In this document: positions 5,830 to 14,700 of the stretch, one piece after another
How the letters are laid out: each line of letters starts with the position of its first letter
Numbering within the stretch: position 1 is the first letter of the stretch
Assembly: GCA_014360805.1 (NCBI GenBank)
Contig: JACIWU010000029.1
Span: 1-34,846 of the forward strand
Source of the DNA: Chloroflexota bacterium
GTDB taxonomy: Bacteria; Chloroflexota; Anaerolineae; DTLA01
DNA length: 34,846 bases
Direction of reading: 5' to 3'
Translations under genes and position numbers: made by a program
The notes under the pieces: model-generated
Seen by the model: the letters and a program-made list of their open reading frames with translations, nothing else
Told to the model about the DNA's origin: nothing
Database searches by the model: none

Positions 5830-8800
5830 TCAATCGCTCCGCTGGACTATGGGCAGGTACAGCCGGTGTCGGAAGACAAGGATTTCCACGGAGGCCGTGC
5901 CCACCTGCCCGTCGCTGTCGGTGGTCGTCAGGGTGATGACATGATGGCCGGGAGATAGCGTATCTACGAATAGGCTGGCCCCCACCCCCAGGGGTCCATC
6001 CAGGCTAGAGTCCCAGGCAAGCGCTTCATCAGGGAGCATCCCGTCCTCCGCGTCGCTGGCAAACCCCTGCAACGGGACCGGCTCGTCGGGGGCATAGACC
6101 GCCGCCATTCGCGGATGCGTGATCAACGCGAGAGGCGCTTTGCGCGCGACCTGGAACAACTCGCTGTCTACCTCGGTGGTGTGCACGCCATCGCTCACGC
6201 GCAAGCGTAGCCGGGCCTGTTGGCTGCCGCCGAGCGAGCGGCCATCCAGCAGCGCCTCGCCTGCCCGCAGGTTTACGGCTACAGGCATCCATGTTTCCCC
6301 ACCGTCGCGCGAGTACAGTATCTGCGCGGTGAGCAGATCGCCATCCACGTCGGTCATCTCCCATGCGGCCCGGAATGGCCCTGCGCCCTCCCAAGACTCG
6401 CCGCCGTATGGGCTGAGCCAGTGCGCCTGCGGTGCGTGCGCGCTGACCGGCACCTCCCGCAGAGTCCGGTCGCCATGGCGGAACACGATGTACCGCACGC
6501 CGGCAGGATAGGGCAGAATCTCATGGAAATGGCCGATCTCATGATCACCGCCCTGTGGACCGCTGAACGGGTCAAATCGGCGTGTGAAGAGGACCTGCGC
6601 CCCGTCATCGCGCAGTTCTATGGCGTAGGGCCCCTCGCCTTCGTCGTCGTACTGCCCGGGCGCGAATGCGTCTTGCCAGAAGGGGCGCAAGGTCAATGAG
6701 CCATCATCGGCCAGGCGACCGCTGATGATCACATACGGCTCATCGCCGGCGATGTGCGCCAGGTTGGAAGCCTCATTTGCCGCAGCGCTGTTGGGTGCGG
6801 AGGGGGCGGTAATCTTGAGTAGTTTCTTGTAGTTGTAGGGTGAAAACCAAGCGGGCCCGCAGTAAGACATCAGATCGTGAGCATTGTTTGGGTTGAAAAG
6901 ATTCCCCGTCGCGGGACGCACACCAACCTCGCCAATGACGGCATTCGGGTTTGTCGTGGTGGGCCAGGAGGGGTCCGTGTTTGCCGCGCCGCCGCAGGGC
7001 GCGTGCGGCAGATTGTAGGCATGGCCGACCTCGTGCGCCATGGTTGTGTTGCCGTTGGAACCCAGTATACCCGCGGCTACGCCGGTGCGCCCGCACCCGG
7101 CGACAAACGGCGAATTAACCGACTGATGCATGTACCCATAGATGGTCGCATTCGCCGGCCGGTTCTTCCACCCGTCGTAGAGATCCTGCAGATCATCTAG
7201 CAAGTCGGTCCACCCATTCTCACACACTACCCCATTCGTAACGTAGTTGTAGTTTGCCACCCACTGCCAGTTGGGGACGCCCCAGATTTGTACCCTGGGG
7301 ATGGGAAAGATGTCACCGAGGAAGGCGACGGATGCCGCCAGATTCGCGTCATTGGTGGCAGGCGACAGGTTGTTCGCCTGCACGTTCACCAGCCAGACGT
7401 GCGCGGGCGAGGCGGTGTAGAAAACGGCCTGTTTGTTGCCGGTGTTATTGGCGTAGTTGGTCTCCGGTATAGCGTTGTCGGGATTGATTTGGGCAGAAAG
7501 GTTGAGGGTCCCCGCGCTCAGCCAGGAGGTCGGCAGGACAAAATTGACGCTGCGCCACAGGTCAAGGCGCGCATTCGCCAGCGACAGGTTGCCGATTGTG
7601 CTTGTGCGTGTGAGCGTGCCCAGGATGGAGGAGCCTTTCCACGCGGTCAGTCGCACTGTCACATTGGGGATAACGGTGCTCTGCCCCCACCCGCTGTTCA
7701 CATAGACGCGGACCATGGTAGCCTTGTTTGCCACCAGCGGGATGGTGCCCGCGGTGTTCTGCGTTACTTGCACGACTTCCATCCCCATGAAGGTCAGATC
7801 GGGCAGTGGCGGCACGGTTACGCGCAGATGATAGGGGTTCGTGGCATCCCAGTCCGGATTGCCCAGAGGCAAGCCGCGCACGGCCAATTTCCAAATTCCC
7901 GGCCGATTCATGGCGACGTAGGAGATCGTTTCCTGCGGCGGGCCATTTTGCTCCGATGAGTCGCGCGGCATGTTATCTGGGTCATAGAGTTCTATGTAAT
8001 AGTTCTTTGGCAGGTTGCTCAACGTGGCGTTGATTGTCACCTGCCCGGGCGGCACAGGGAATTCGTACCAGTCCACATCCCCTGCCGGGCAAAGTCGCCC
8101 AATCACAGTCGTCCCCGGCGAGATGGTGGCCGCCGTGTCGGGCGTGTCGCCGGCCTCGTCCGGATAGCAGACCCGCGCCAGGAGTTTGTACGGGTGCTTC
8201 CAACTCCAGTCGGCAACGCCTTTGCCGCGTACCAGCACCCGGTACTCGCCGCTCTGCTGCGCGATGTAGGAGATATACTCATCCTTGTCCGCGCCCCATC
8301 GCTCTGAACTGGCGACGCTGCCGTACGTCGGGCTGACGAGGAACAGGTCATAGTCGGCATCCGGAGCCCGCGGCATGTCGTATAGGTGCACGGTGATCTC
8401 CTGCCCGGTGACGACCGAGAATTTCCACCAGTCCACGTCGCCGCTTGGGCAGATGTACTCTTGCACCTCGCTGTGGAGGGTCAGCGGAGTCGCCGCCGCG
8501 AAGAAATTGCCGGCATCCCCGGCGGGACACGGCGACGTCGCCGTGGGCGTGGGTGTGGGCGTCGGCAGGGGCGTGGGCGTTTGCACCGGGTGGTGGGCCG
8601 TGAAGTTGAGCACCAGGCGCGGGCAAAATGGCGTGAAATAGGGCGAGTAGTGGCGGCTGTCAAAGCCCCTCAGCCAGTCCGGGAGAGATTCGTGCCCTCG
8701 CAGTTCCAGGCCCAGGTTATGGCGCGCGCCGCTCACCCACTCGCGCACCAGGTCGGTAACGTCCCAAGCGTACACGGTGGGCGTGGACAGGTCCACCGGC

Positions 8801-10146
8801 GTGGTGGCGACGGGTGCGTCCACCGTCGGCTGGTTGTTCCACGTTACGGACATCTCTTGCCAGTCGTCGGCAATAGGGTAAACGCGGATGTCTACCGTGC
8901 TTGCGCCGCTGGCCGACGACGCCTGCAACTCCAGGGACGCGCTGTGGATGTCGGTGTCGGCGGGCAGCCAACCGAGGTTAAACCGCACCAGCGATCGGCT
9001 AATGCCGTTCTCATGCTGTCCCCAGTAGGTGCCGACGTAGAGCCAGGCCGAATCGCCGTAGTTCGCGCCCGGCGCCATCTGATTGACATAGGCGTCTTCC
9101 ACAGCGCAGAGGTTGACGATTTGCGCGCCGCTCGGGGTGGCCGTAGGCGTTGGGGTAGGGGTCCCCGCCGCCGAGGCAACCACAAAGCCGTTGCCCCCGT
9201 ATTGCCCCGTAGGTGGCTCATGCCAGACAAGGCGCATCCCCGCAACCACCTCGCCGCCACTTTCGGACCAGGCATTCACCACACTGTAGCGAGCGTCGGT
9301 AACTGCGAGGATGAGATATGGGTACATTTGCAGAGCGGCTGACCCCGGGCCCGGGACGTAGTGGAGCACAAATGAGCCGTCTTCGCTCGTTAGGGTCGCG
9401 TCCACGCGCTGCTCCAGTTCCAAAGGATGGTGCGAACCGTATAGACTCACCTCTACCTGTGGAGCCGGCAGTTGAATGGGTGTAACCCAAACGACGCCAC
9501 TGAACTCCCACACGTAGGACCAAGCCGTAGCCGTGGGCGTGGCGCTGGGCGTGCGTGTTCGCGTGGCAGTGGGCGTCGGGGTGGCTGTGGCGCTGGGCGT
9601 GTGAGTTGGCCTGACGACAGTGGCCGTCGGCGTGGCTGTGGGGGCCGGTTCGTCCCAGAAGAAGTTCTCCGCATACCCGCCCGGAGACGGGTTGTGGAAG
9701 CGAATCCAGTTTGCGCTGACCACTTCGCCGCCGGAGCCGCTGAGGGCTCCGGTAGATACGTAGCCCGAAGGGTCGGTCTCCACGATGTTGTAGTATGCGT
9801 AGTCGCCATCGTAGCCCGACACAGAAAGGCTGAATGCGCCGGAGCGGTTCGTGGTCGTCTCCCGAATCCACGTGCCCCAGCCGCCGGTGCGATTGGCCCC
9901 GTAGATGGCAACTGTTACGCCCGCCAGCGGCGTGCTGTAGTCGCCGGGCTCGCCTTGGTAAACATTGCCGCTGAAAGTCCAGGTTGGGGTTATGGCGGGC
10001 GGTTGCAAGTCGGGCTGGAGTGTGCCTGCCATCGCACCCGGCGCTGCGCCTGCACTGCCCAGGACGACTGTCAGTGCAAGTCCGAGCAGGAGCAGGGTCT
10101 TCACGGCAGCGCCCGCATGCCGATAGGGGCGCGTGCTCTTGTCCAT
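5830..10146 (-). CDS. Giant secreted metzincin-like metalloprotease with PPC and DNRLRE domains
   Basis: The protein has 1438 residues from the ATG at 10146, which follows a clear AGGAGG. Order of parts: signal peptide (about 1-40); two related beta-sandwich (carboxypeptidase-regulatory/SdrD-like) domains at about 50-160 and 205-320; a DNRLRE domain at 343-514 (D-A-Y-V-N...G-A-N-Y-G); PPC domains at about 540-655 and 655-780; a CARDB-like domain at 781-915; a catalytic region; and Ig-like domains from about 1120. The zinc motif is H1038-E-V-G-H1042-A-Y-N-L-P-H1048 with a probable Met-turn at M1093 (D-L-M-S-Y-C). The usual metzincin Gly is Asn1045 here. The C-terminus ends R-L-Y-L-P-I-V-Q-R. 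It probably digests extracellular protein or anchors at the surface. Substrate is unknown. Confidence 0.8.
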   Translation of the reverse strand: MDKSTRPYRHAGAAVKTLLLLGLALTVVLGSAGAAPGAMAGTLQPDLQPPAITPTWTFSGNVYQGEPGDYSTPLAGVTVAIYGANRTGGWGTWIRETTTNRSGAFSLSVSGYDGDYAYYNIVETDPSGYVSTGALSGSGGEVVSANWIRFHNPSPGGYAENFFWDEPAPTATPTATVVRPTHTPSATATPTPTATRTRTPSATPTATAWSYVWEFSGVVWVTPIQLPAPQVEVSLYGSHHPLELEQRVDATLTSEDGSFVLHYVPGPGSAALQMYPYLILAVTDARYSVVNAWSESGGEVVAGMRLVWHEPPTGQYGGNGFVVASAAGTPTPTPTATPSGAQIVNLCAVEDAYVNQMAPGANYGDSAWLYVGTYWGQHENGISRSLVRFNLGWLPADTDIHSASLELQASSASGASTVDIRVYPIADDWQEMSVTWNNQPTVDAPVATTPVDLSTPTVYAWDVTDLVREWVSGARHNLGLELRGHESLPDWLRGFDSRHYSPYFTPFCPRLVLNFTAHHPVQTPTPLPTPTPTPTATSPCPAGDAGNFFAAATPLTLHSEVQEYICPSGDVDWWKFSVVTGQEITVHLYDMPRAPDADYDLFLVSPTYGSVASSERWGADKDEYISYIAQQSGEYRVLVRGKGVADWSWKHPYKLLARVCYPDEAGDTPDTAATISPGTTVIGRLCPAGDVDWYEFPVPPGQVTINATLSNLPKNYYIELYDPDNMPRDSSEQNGPPQETISYVAMNRPGIWKLAVRGLPLGNPDWDATNPYHLRVTVPPLPDLTFMGMEVVQVTQNTAGTIPLVANKATMVRVYVNSGWGQSTVIPNVTVRLTAWKGSSILGTLTRTSTIGNLSLANARLDLWRSVNFVLPTSWLSAGTLNLSAQINPDNAIPETNYANNTGNKQAVFYTASPAHVWLVNVQANNLSPATNDANLAASVAFLGDIFPIPRVQIWGVPNWQWVANYNYVTNGVVCENGWTDLLDDLQDLYDGWKNRPANATIYGYMHQSVNSPFVAGCGRTGVAAGILGSNGNTTMAHEVGHAYNLPHAPCGGAANTDPSWPTTTNPNAVIGEVGVRPATGNLFNPNNAHDLMSYCGPAWFSPYNYKKLLKITAPSAPNSAAANEASNLAHIAGDEPYVIISGRLADDGSLTLRPFWQDAFAPGQYDDEGEGPYAIELRDDGAQVLFTRRFDPFSGPQGGDHEIGHFHEILPYPAGVRYIVFRHGDRTLREVPVSAHAPQAHWLSPYGGESWEGAGPFRAAWEMTDVDGDLLTAQILYSRDGGETWMPVAVNLRAGEALLDGRSLGGSQQARLRLRVSDGVHTTEVDSELFQVARKAPLALITHPRMAAVYAPDEPVPLQGFASDAEDGMLPDEALAWDSSLDGPLGVGASLFVDTLSPGHHVITLTTTDSDGQVGTASVEILVFRHRLYLPIVQRSD
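8533..8582. repeat. TPT-linker repeat before the PPC domains
   Basis: A short tandem Gly/Val-like tract on the plus strand encodes Thr-Pro repeats on the minus strand. It links the DNRLRE domain to the first PPC domain of the protease. Confidence 0.65.
9530..9645. repeat. TPT-linker repeat between the two N-terminal domains
   Basis: Degenerate tandem units encode Thr-Pro/Ala-Thr/Arg repeats between the first and second beta-sandwich domains of the protease. Another short tract at about 9135-9165 links the second domain to the DNRLRE domain. Confidence 0.65.
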
Positions 10147-10181
10147 AAGTATTGCCTCCTGACCAACGGATAGCCGTTGGT

Positions 10182-10586
10182 TCACTCGTCAGGCACCATC
10201 CCGTTCTTCGGCATCAGCACGAGGAAGGCCAGGAAGAACAGGGCAGTTGCGGCGCCCGAAGCCCAGATGAACGCGCTAGACACCCTTCCCGCAAGCCCCA
10301 AGATCGCGATGACCAACGTGGGAAGGGCGTTGTCCACCAGCCCTGCTCGGATGATCGCCACGTTGCGGAGAGGTTCTCGGTAGGCGAACCAGTAGGCAAC
10401 CCCCCAGGCCGTGGCAGCGCCCCCGAAGAGCCTGAGGTAGATGGGGTATTCAGGGATCGGTACGCCCAGCATGGAGAGGAGGGAAAGCGGGCCGAGAAGG
10501 GCAGGGAGACCCCAGACAACGATCGTGATCAGCGTCTTGACAAAGAGGACACGGCGCAGCCAAAGCAGTTTGAGGCCAGTGGCCAT
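10182..10586 (-). CDS. Small four-helix membrane protein (DoxX/BphX-like)
   Basis: The 134-residue protein has four strongly hydrophobic segments (about residues 12-35, 48-68, 83-101 and 105-127). A polar loop, A-Y-R-E-P-L-R-N, lies between helices two and three. The four-helix layout and the G-x-x-T-A-W-G motif in helix two resemble small DoxX/BphX-type membrane proteins, whose biochemical role is mostly unknown. The ATG follows AAGGAG. The stop is 35 bp before the start of the giant protease, so the two may be cotranscribed. The upstream gap (10587-10687) holds no gene. Confidence 0.65.
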   Translation of the reverse strand: MATGLKLLWLRRVLFVKTLITIVVWGLPALLGPLSLLSMLGVPIPEYPIYLRLFGGAATAWGVAYWFAYREPLRNVAIIRAGLVDNALPTLVIAILGLAGRVSSAFIWASGAATALFFLAFLVLMPKNGMVPDE

Positions 10587-10687
10587 CGTATCTCCTTACT
10601 TGTCTACTTTCTGAGATAGAGATGGGGCCTGGCGCGGGGGCAGAATCGGCGAAGAGCGCCGGGCCCCGTCCTGGTTGGGAACGTGGC

Positions 10688-11002
10688 CTACCCACCGGGC
10701 CGGATGGGCTTGGGCATGACCGGTGACGGCCCCCAGAGTTCCGCAGTCACGTTGAGGCCGAGGGTGTGCAGTTCAGACCACACCTTCTGCATCTCCTCGT
10801 TCGTGTGCCAGGTTGCCCAGGCGGCCATATCGGCGAACTCGTAGGTCGCCACGACCTGGGGAGCGCCGGCGGCTCCACGGTATGCCCGAAATGTCACCAC
10901 TCCCGGCCCGCCCACGGTGCGCGGCACTGCGCTCTTGAGCCACTCCAGGTAGGCATCCACTTTGTCCGGATGGATATCCCACTTCACCACAAAGAGCACC
11001 AT
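10688..11002 (-). CDS. Dimeric alpha/beta-barrel protein (antibiotic biosynthesis monooxygenase-like)
   Basis: The 104-residue protein opens with a strand, V-L-F-V-V-K-W-D-I, then a helix (P-D-K-V-D-A-Y-L-E-W-L) and later a strand pair around V-V-A-T-Y-E-F-A-D. That order is the ferredoxin-like fold of the ABM/dimeric alpha-beta-barrel superfamily. Members include heme-degrading, quinone-forming and stress proteins, so the reaction cannot be named. The ribosome binding site AAAGGAGGTG is strong. The gene is third in a four-gene minus-strand run of small proteins, and the next gene upstream (11066) has a related fold. Confidence 0.65.
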   Translation of the reverse strand: MVLFVVKWDIHPDKVDAYLEWLKSAVPRTVGGPGVVTFRAYRGAAGAPQVVATYEFADMAAWATWHTNEEMQKVWSELHTLGLNVTAELWGPSPVMPKPIRPGG

Positions 11003-11065
11003 CGCAGAACACCTCCTTTCTGCTCGGTTGCCATCAGGGAGCGGTGCCTGGCGCGCGTCGCCCCG

Positions 11066-11356
11066 CTACGCGCCGCTCAGATAGCGGGTCAGTCCCTGCA
11101 GCCCCTCCTCCCACGTGGCGACGGGGAAGATGTCCGCCTCCATCGCGTCAATCCAGGCCACCGAGTTGATCGTCAACGCCGCCGCATCGTCGGCCTCAAA
11201 GATGGACACTACCGCCGGTTTGCTCTTGGGCGACCAGTACTCGGCGATCAGTTTGATCCCCTCAGGGAACTTCCACTCGGCTCGGCGTCCCATCATCTCC
11301 GCCAACTTGGCCTGGTCTACGGATTCTTTCAGACTCCACAACGCGACGAACTTCAT
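11066..11356 (-). CDS. DUF3303-like small alpha/beta protein
   Basis: From the ATG at 11356 the protein is 96 residues and begins M-K-F-V-A-L-W. It resembles DUF3303 proteins, which have a dimeric alpha/beta-barrel fold; the K-L-I-A-E-Y-W and G-x-x-I-F-E-A-D-D-type positions fit the second half of that domain. The start was chosen because AAAAGGAGG sits directly upstream and the residues encoded before it do not fit the family. The function is unknown. Together with the ABM-like gene downstream it makes two tandem barrel proteins, possibly a heteromer (inference). Confidence 0.65.
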   Translation of the reverse strand: MKFVALWSLKESVDQAKLAEMMGRRAEWKFPEGIKLIAEYWSPKSKPAVVSIFEADDAAALTINSVAWIDAMEADIFPVATWEEGLQGLTRYLSGA

Positions 11357-11397
11357 GGTAGAACCTCCTTTTCGTACTTTACAACTTTCACTCAACA

Positions 11398-11646
11398 TCA
11401 CGTGGTTATTGTTTGGTCATAGTCCCCTCCTTCCGCTGGGGGCCATAGAATCTGCGGGTTCTCACCCAGTCGGCGCAGAAAATCCAACAGGTCATCCAGC
11501 GTGCTGAAAGTCCAACACCGGCCTGTTTGGACGTGTTCAACCTCACAGTGCCAACTTTGAGATATGGCGCATGGCTCGTTGCTCCCGTAAACCGACGCGC
11601 GCGAGAGGCGAACTAGGAACGACATGTACTCGCTGGATGTAGGCAT
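11398..11646 (-). CDS. Small unknown protein heading the four-gene operon
   Basis: The protein has 82 residues. The centre (C-E-V-E-H-V-Q-T-G-R-C-W-T-F) followed by a helix (L-D-D-L-L-D-F-L-R-R-L) looks like a small beta-hairpin plus helix unit. From memory this style of short protein recurs in Chloroflexota genomes, but I cannot give a function. Start context is moderate (GGAGA upstream). It precedes the DUF3303-like gene by 41 bp. It may be the first gene of the operon controlled by the region at 11703-11746. Confidence 0.55.
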   Translation of the reverse strand: MPTSSEYMSFLVRLSRASVYGSNEPCAISQSWHCEVEHVQTGRCWTFSTLDDLLDFLRRLGENPQILWPPAEGGDYDQTITT

Positions 11647-11702
11647 GTGTTCTCCATCGTATCGTTGCTCTTGCGGATGGATAACGCGGCTGCGATCGGT
11701 CT

Positions 11703-11708
11703 TTTCAA
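11703..11708 (-). promoter_or_regulatory. Possible -35 box of the small-gene operon
   Basis: TTGAAA on the minus strand lies about 60 bp upstream of the ATG at 11646. The matching -10 (near GTTATC, 17-18 bp on) is poor, which would be expected of an activator-dependent promoter. The direct repeats at 11725-11745 lie 16 bp upstream of it. Confidence 0.35.
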
Positions 11709-11724
11709 CAGGTTAGCATGAGGA

Positions 11725-11745
11725 TGGCTACAAAGTGGCTACAAA
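11725..11745. repeat. Two 10-bp direct repeats with 11-bp period, candidate SARP-type operator
   Basis: TGGCTACAAA occurs at 11725-11734 and again at 11736-11745, one base apart. The repeats therefore fall on the same face of the helix, one turn apart. SARP-family regulators are known to bind direct repeats with 11-bp spacing next to -35 boxes. The site lies between the SARP-type gene and the small-gene operon. The 134-bp gap around it contains no gene. Confidence 0.55.
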
Positions 11746-11780
11746 ACAGGGGAAACGCATGAGGGTTTCTTGCGGAGGCC

Positions 11781-14700
11781 CTACGCCTCACGGTTCACAA
11801 AGCGGAGGTAGGCCTGGCGCCGCTGGGGATTCGGGATGCGATGGGCTTTGTCTCGGATGACGGCGTCGGCCTTTTGGATATAGGCATGGGCTTCCGCGCC
11901 CCGGCCCAGGGTGTGCAGAACCCGGGCATGGGCGCGATAGACCTCTTCGCTCCCGATCCAGGCCTCGTGGGCGAGGTGGGCCAGGGCCACGGCTTGCTCG
12001 GTGTGCTCCAGGGCGGCCGCCGCTTCGCCCTGGGCCAGCAGGGCCAGGCCGGCCTCGGTCTCGCCCCACATCCTGCCGACGGGCAGCGACCCTTCGCCAG
12101 CCAGGCGGATGGCCTCGCGCGCGCACGCCAGAGCGCCAACCAGATTGTCCGCATGGCGCTCGGCACGGGCCTGGGCAGCGAACCCTGCCGCCAGGTGCTC
12201 GCGGCACTCGCTTTCCCTCGCGATGTCTATGGCCTCGGCCAAAAGGCCCTGGGCCGTGTGCTTCTCCTCGCCTTCCATTTCTACAAGCCCGAGGGCGATC
12301 AGCGCCTCGGCCAACCTGCGCCGATGCGAAACGGCGCGGGCCCGCTGCACCGCGCTTTGGAGTACGCGGCGCGCTTCGGCATTACTGCCCAGGTGGTGCA
12401 GCGCGAGCCCCAGGCCGATCTCCGCGGCGGCCGCGCCGTGCGCCTGGTGCATTTCCAGGTGCAGGGGTACGCACTCGCGGAGGTGCTCGGCAGCAATGGC
12501 ATAGAACCCCTGGTGCAGTTCCCAGTATGCGGTGTATGTGCGGGCATAGGCCTCCGCAGGGCGCGCCCCAATGCGCCGGGCCAGGGCAAGACTTTCGCTC
12601 AGCCAGCGCTGCGCCTCCAAGGAATGCCCCAGTTTCAAGTGCAGCAGGCCCATGTCCAGCAACGCCCATGCCACACCGTTGTAGTCCCCTGCTGCCCTGT
12701 GGCAGGCTTCTGCCTCTTGTTGGTAGGCCAGCGCCTGGGCGTAGTCTCCTGTATGGAGGTAGATGTAGCCGAGGTTGTGGGCAATGGGCCCGCGGATTTC
12801 GGGGCCGGCCTTCTCGCCCGCGATGGCGAGTGCGGACTCCAGGGCGGCAAGCCCTTGCCTGGGCTGGCCCAGAAGGTAGTGGGCGAATCCGATCTCAACG
12901 AGAATCTGGCACAGCATGGACCTTGCGGGCTCGGGAGCCGGGACGGGCACGGGGGCGATGTGCTGCAGGGTTGCTTGCGCCTGGCCGATCGCTTCCACAT
13001 ACTGTCCGGCCAGATTCAGGTAGCGTGTGCGGTGGAGTGTGGCGAGTAGGCAGAGATCGCTGTCGCCGCTGGCTTCCGCGAGGCCGGCCAACGCCTGTAC
13101 GTCGGCGTCGCGCTCGTCCAGCCGACCGCTCACGTACCGCAGGTGAGCGCGGTCTGCTAGCACCCGCCCGCGCTGGGCCAAGGATTCGGGCCGGGTGCGG
13201 TCCGGGTCAAGATAGTCCAGCAGCGCCAACATTCGGGTCTGGTGCTCCTCGGTCTCGTTCCAGGCGAACATGTCCGCGGCCTGCCGGGCTGCAAGGCCAT
13301 GGTACTGCAGCGCCTTCGTGAACTCGCCGCCGGCCTCAAAGTGGTGCGCCAGCGCAGCCGCGGCAGTGGGCTCCAGTTGCTCCAGGGCGCGGCCTGCGCG
13401 ACGGTGCAGGAGTTGGCGCCGGGTCGGGGCGAGACCGGCGTACACGACCCGCCGCACCAATTCGTGGTGGAAGCGATAGGGACGCGCTTGTGGCGCGCCG
13501 CGACTTTCCACCAGGAGTTGCTGCGCTACCAATTCATCCAGGCCGTCCATAGTCTCAAGTTCGGGGCGGCCTGCCGTCAGGCGCACCAGGTCCAGGCTAA
13601 GCGTGTCGCCGGCAATCGCCGCGGCCTGTAGCACCTGCCTCGCCACTGGGCTCAATCGCCGAAGCCGGTCGTCCACCGCCTGCACAACGGTCTCGGGCAA
13701 TGGAAGGTTGTCTGCATCGGCCAGGGCTTCGCGCATTCGCCCGGTCTGCATCAGGGATCGGATCGTTTCCAAGACGAAGAACGGGTTGCCTCCCGTAATC
13801 TTCCACAGGCGACGGGCAAACACCTCGTCGCCGGGAATTGTCCCGGCCAGATGCCGAAAGAGTTTGAGCACCACTTCCTCGTCCAGGCCCTCTAGTTGCA
13901 GTTCCTGTAGCGCGCCTGTGAGCGCCAGGCTGTGGCGCAGCCCGCTCACAACATCGGCCTCCTCGCTTCGGTAGACGCCGACGACCAGTAGGTAACTGCT
14001 GCCGAGTTGCCGGCCTAAGTGTGCCAGCCAGTCCAGGGTCGTGCTGTCGGCATGGTGCAGGTCGTCCAGGCATAGGGCAAGGGGGGCCAGGTCCCGCATG
14101 ACCTTGCAGAGGGCGTCAAAGAGGCGGCTGCGCGCCTCTTCCGGTTGCGCGGGCAGCGGCGACGGCAGGTCGGGGTAGAGGCCGCGCAGTTCCGGCAGAA
14201 GGCGCGAGATTTCAGTGAGCCAGACGGGGCTTACGCCGTGCGGACGCCCACGGGTGGGCGAGTCCGGCTCGGCCTCGGCGTCCGACGCTTCCGGCTCCGG
14301 GGCGAACAGCGCGCGCAGGGCTTGGATGATGGGGTGATAGGGCATGGTGCGCGTCTCGGGGTGTCCGAAACCGATGAGCACGCGCGCCCGTTTGGACAGG
14401 CGGGAGGCGAACTCGTGCAGCAGGCGCGATTTTCCCACGCCCGCCTCGCCGGAGATGAGGATCACCTGACCGGGGCCCAGGGAAGCGCGACGGTGTGCTT
14501 CCTCCAGGCGGCGCATCGCGTCTTGCCGCCCGAGCATCGGCGTGTCCATCCTGGGCAGCGCCATCATCCTGCGCTTGGGCGCGTGGCGCGGCGGCTGTCC
14601 GGCTAGGATAGCCTGGTAGACCTCGCGCGTCTCCGGCAGCGGCGCAACGTTCAGTTCGCGCTCCAGGACGGCGATGCAGCGTTCAAACTGGCGCAGGGCG

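Noticed and set aside
6509-6560. Second HExxH-like motif (H-E-I-G-H) in the giant protease at about residue 1205
   Set aside because: It lies in the beta-rich C-terminal part, without a third His and Met-turn in the right place; the motif at H1038 is the better zinc site.
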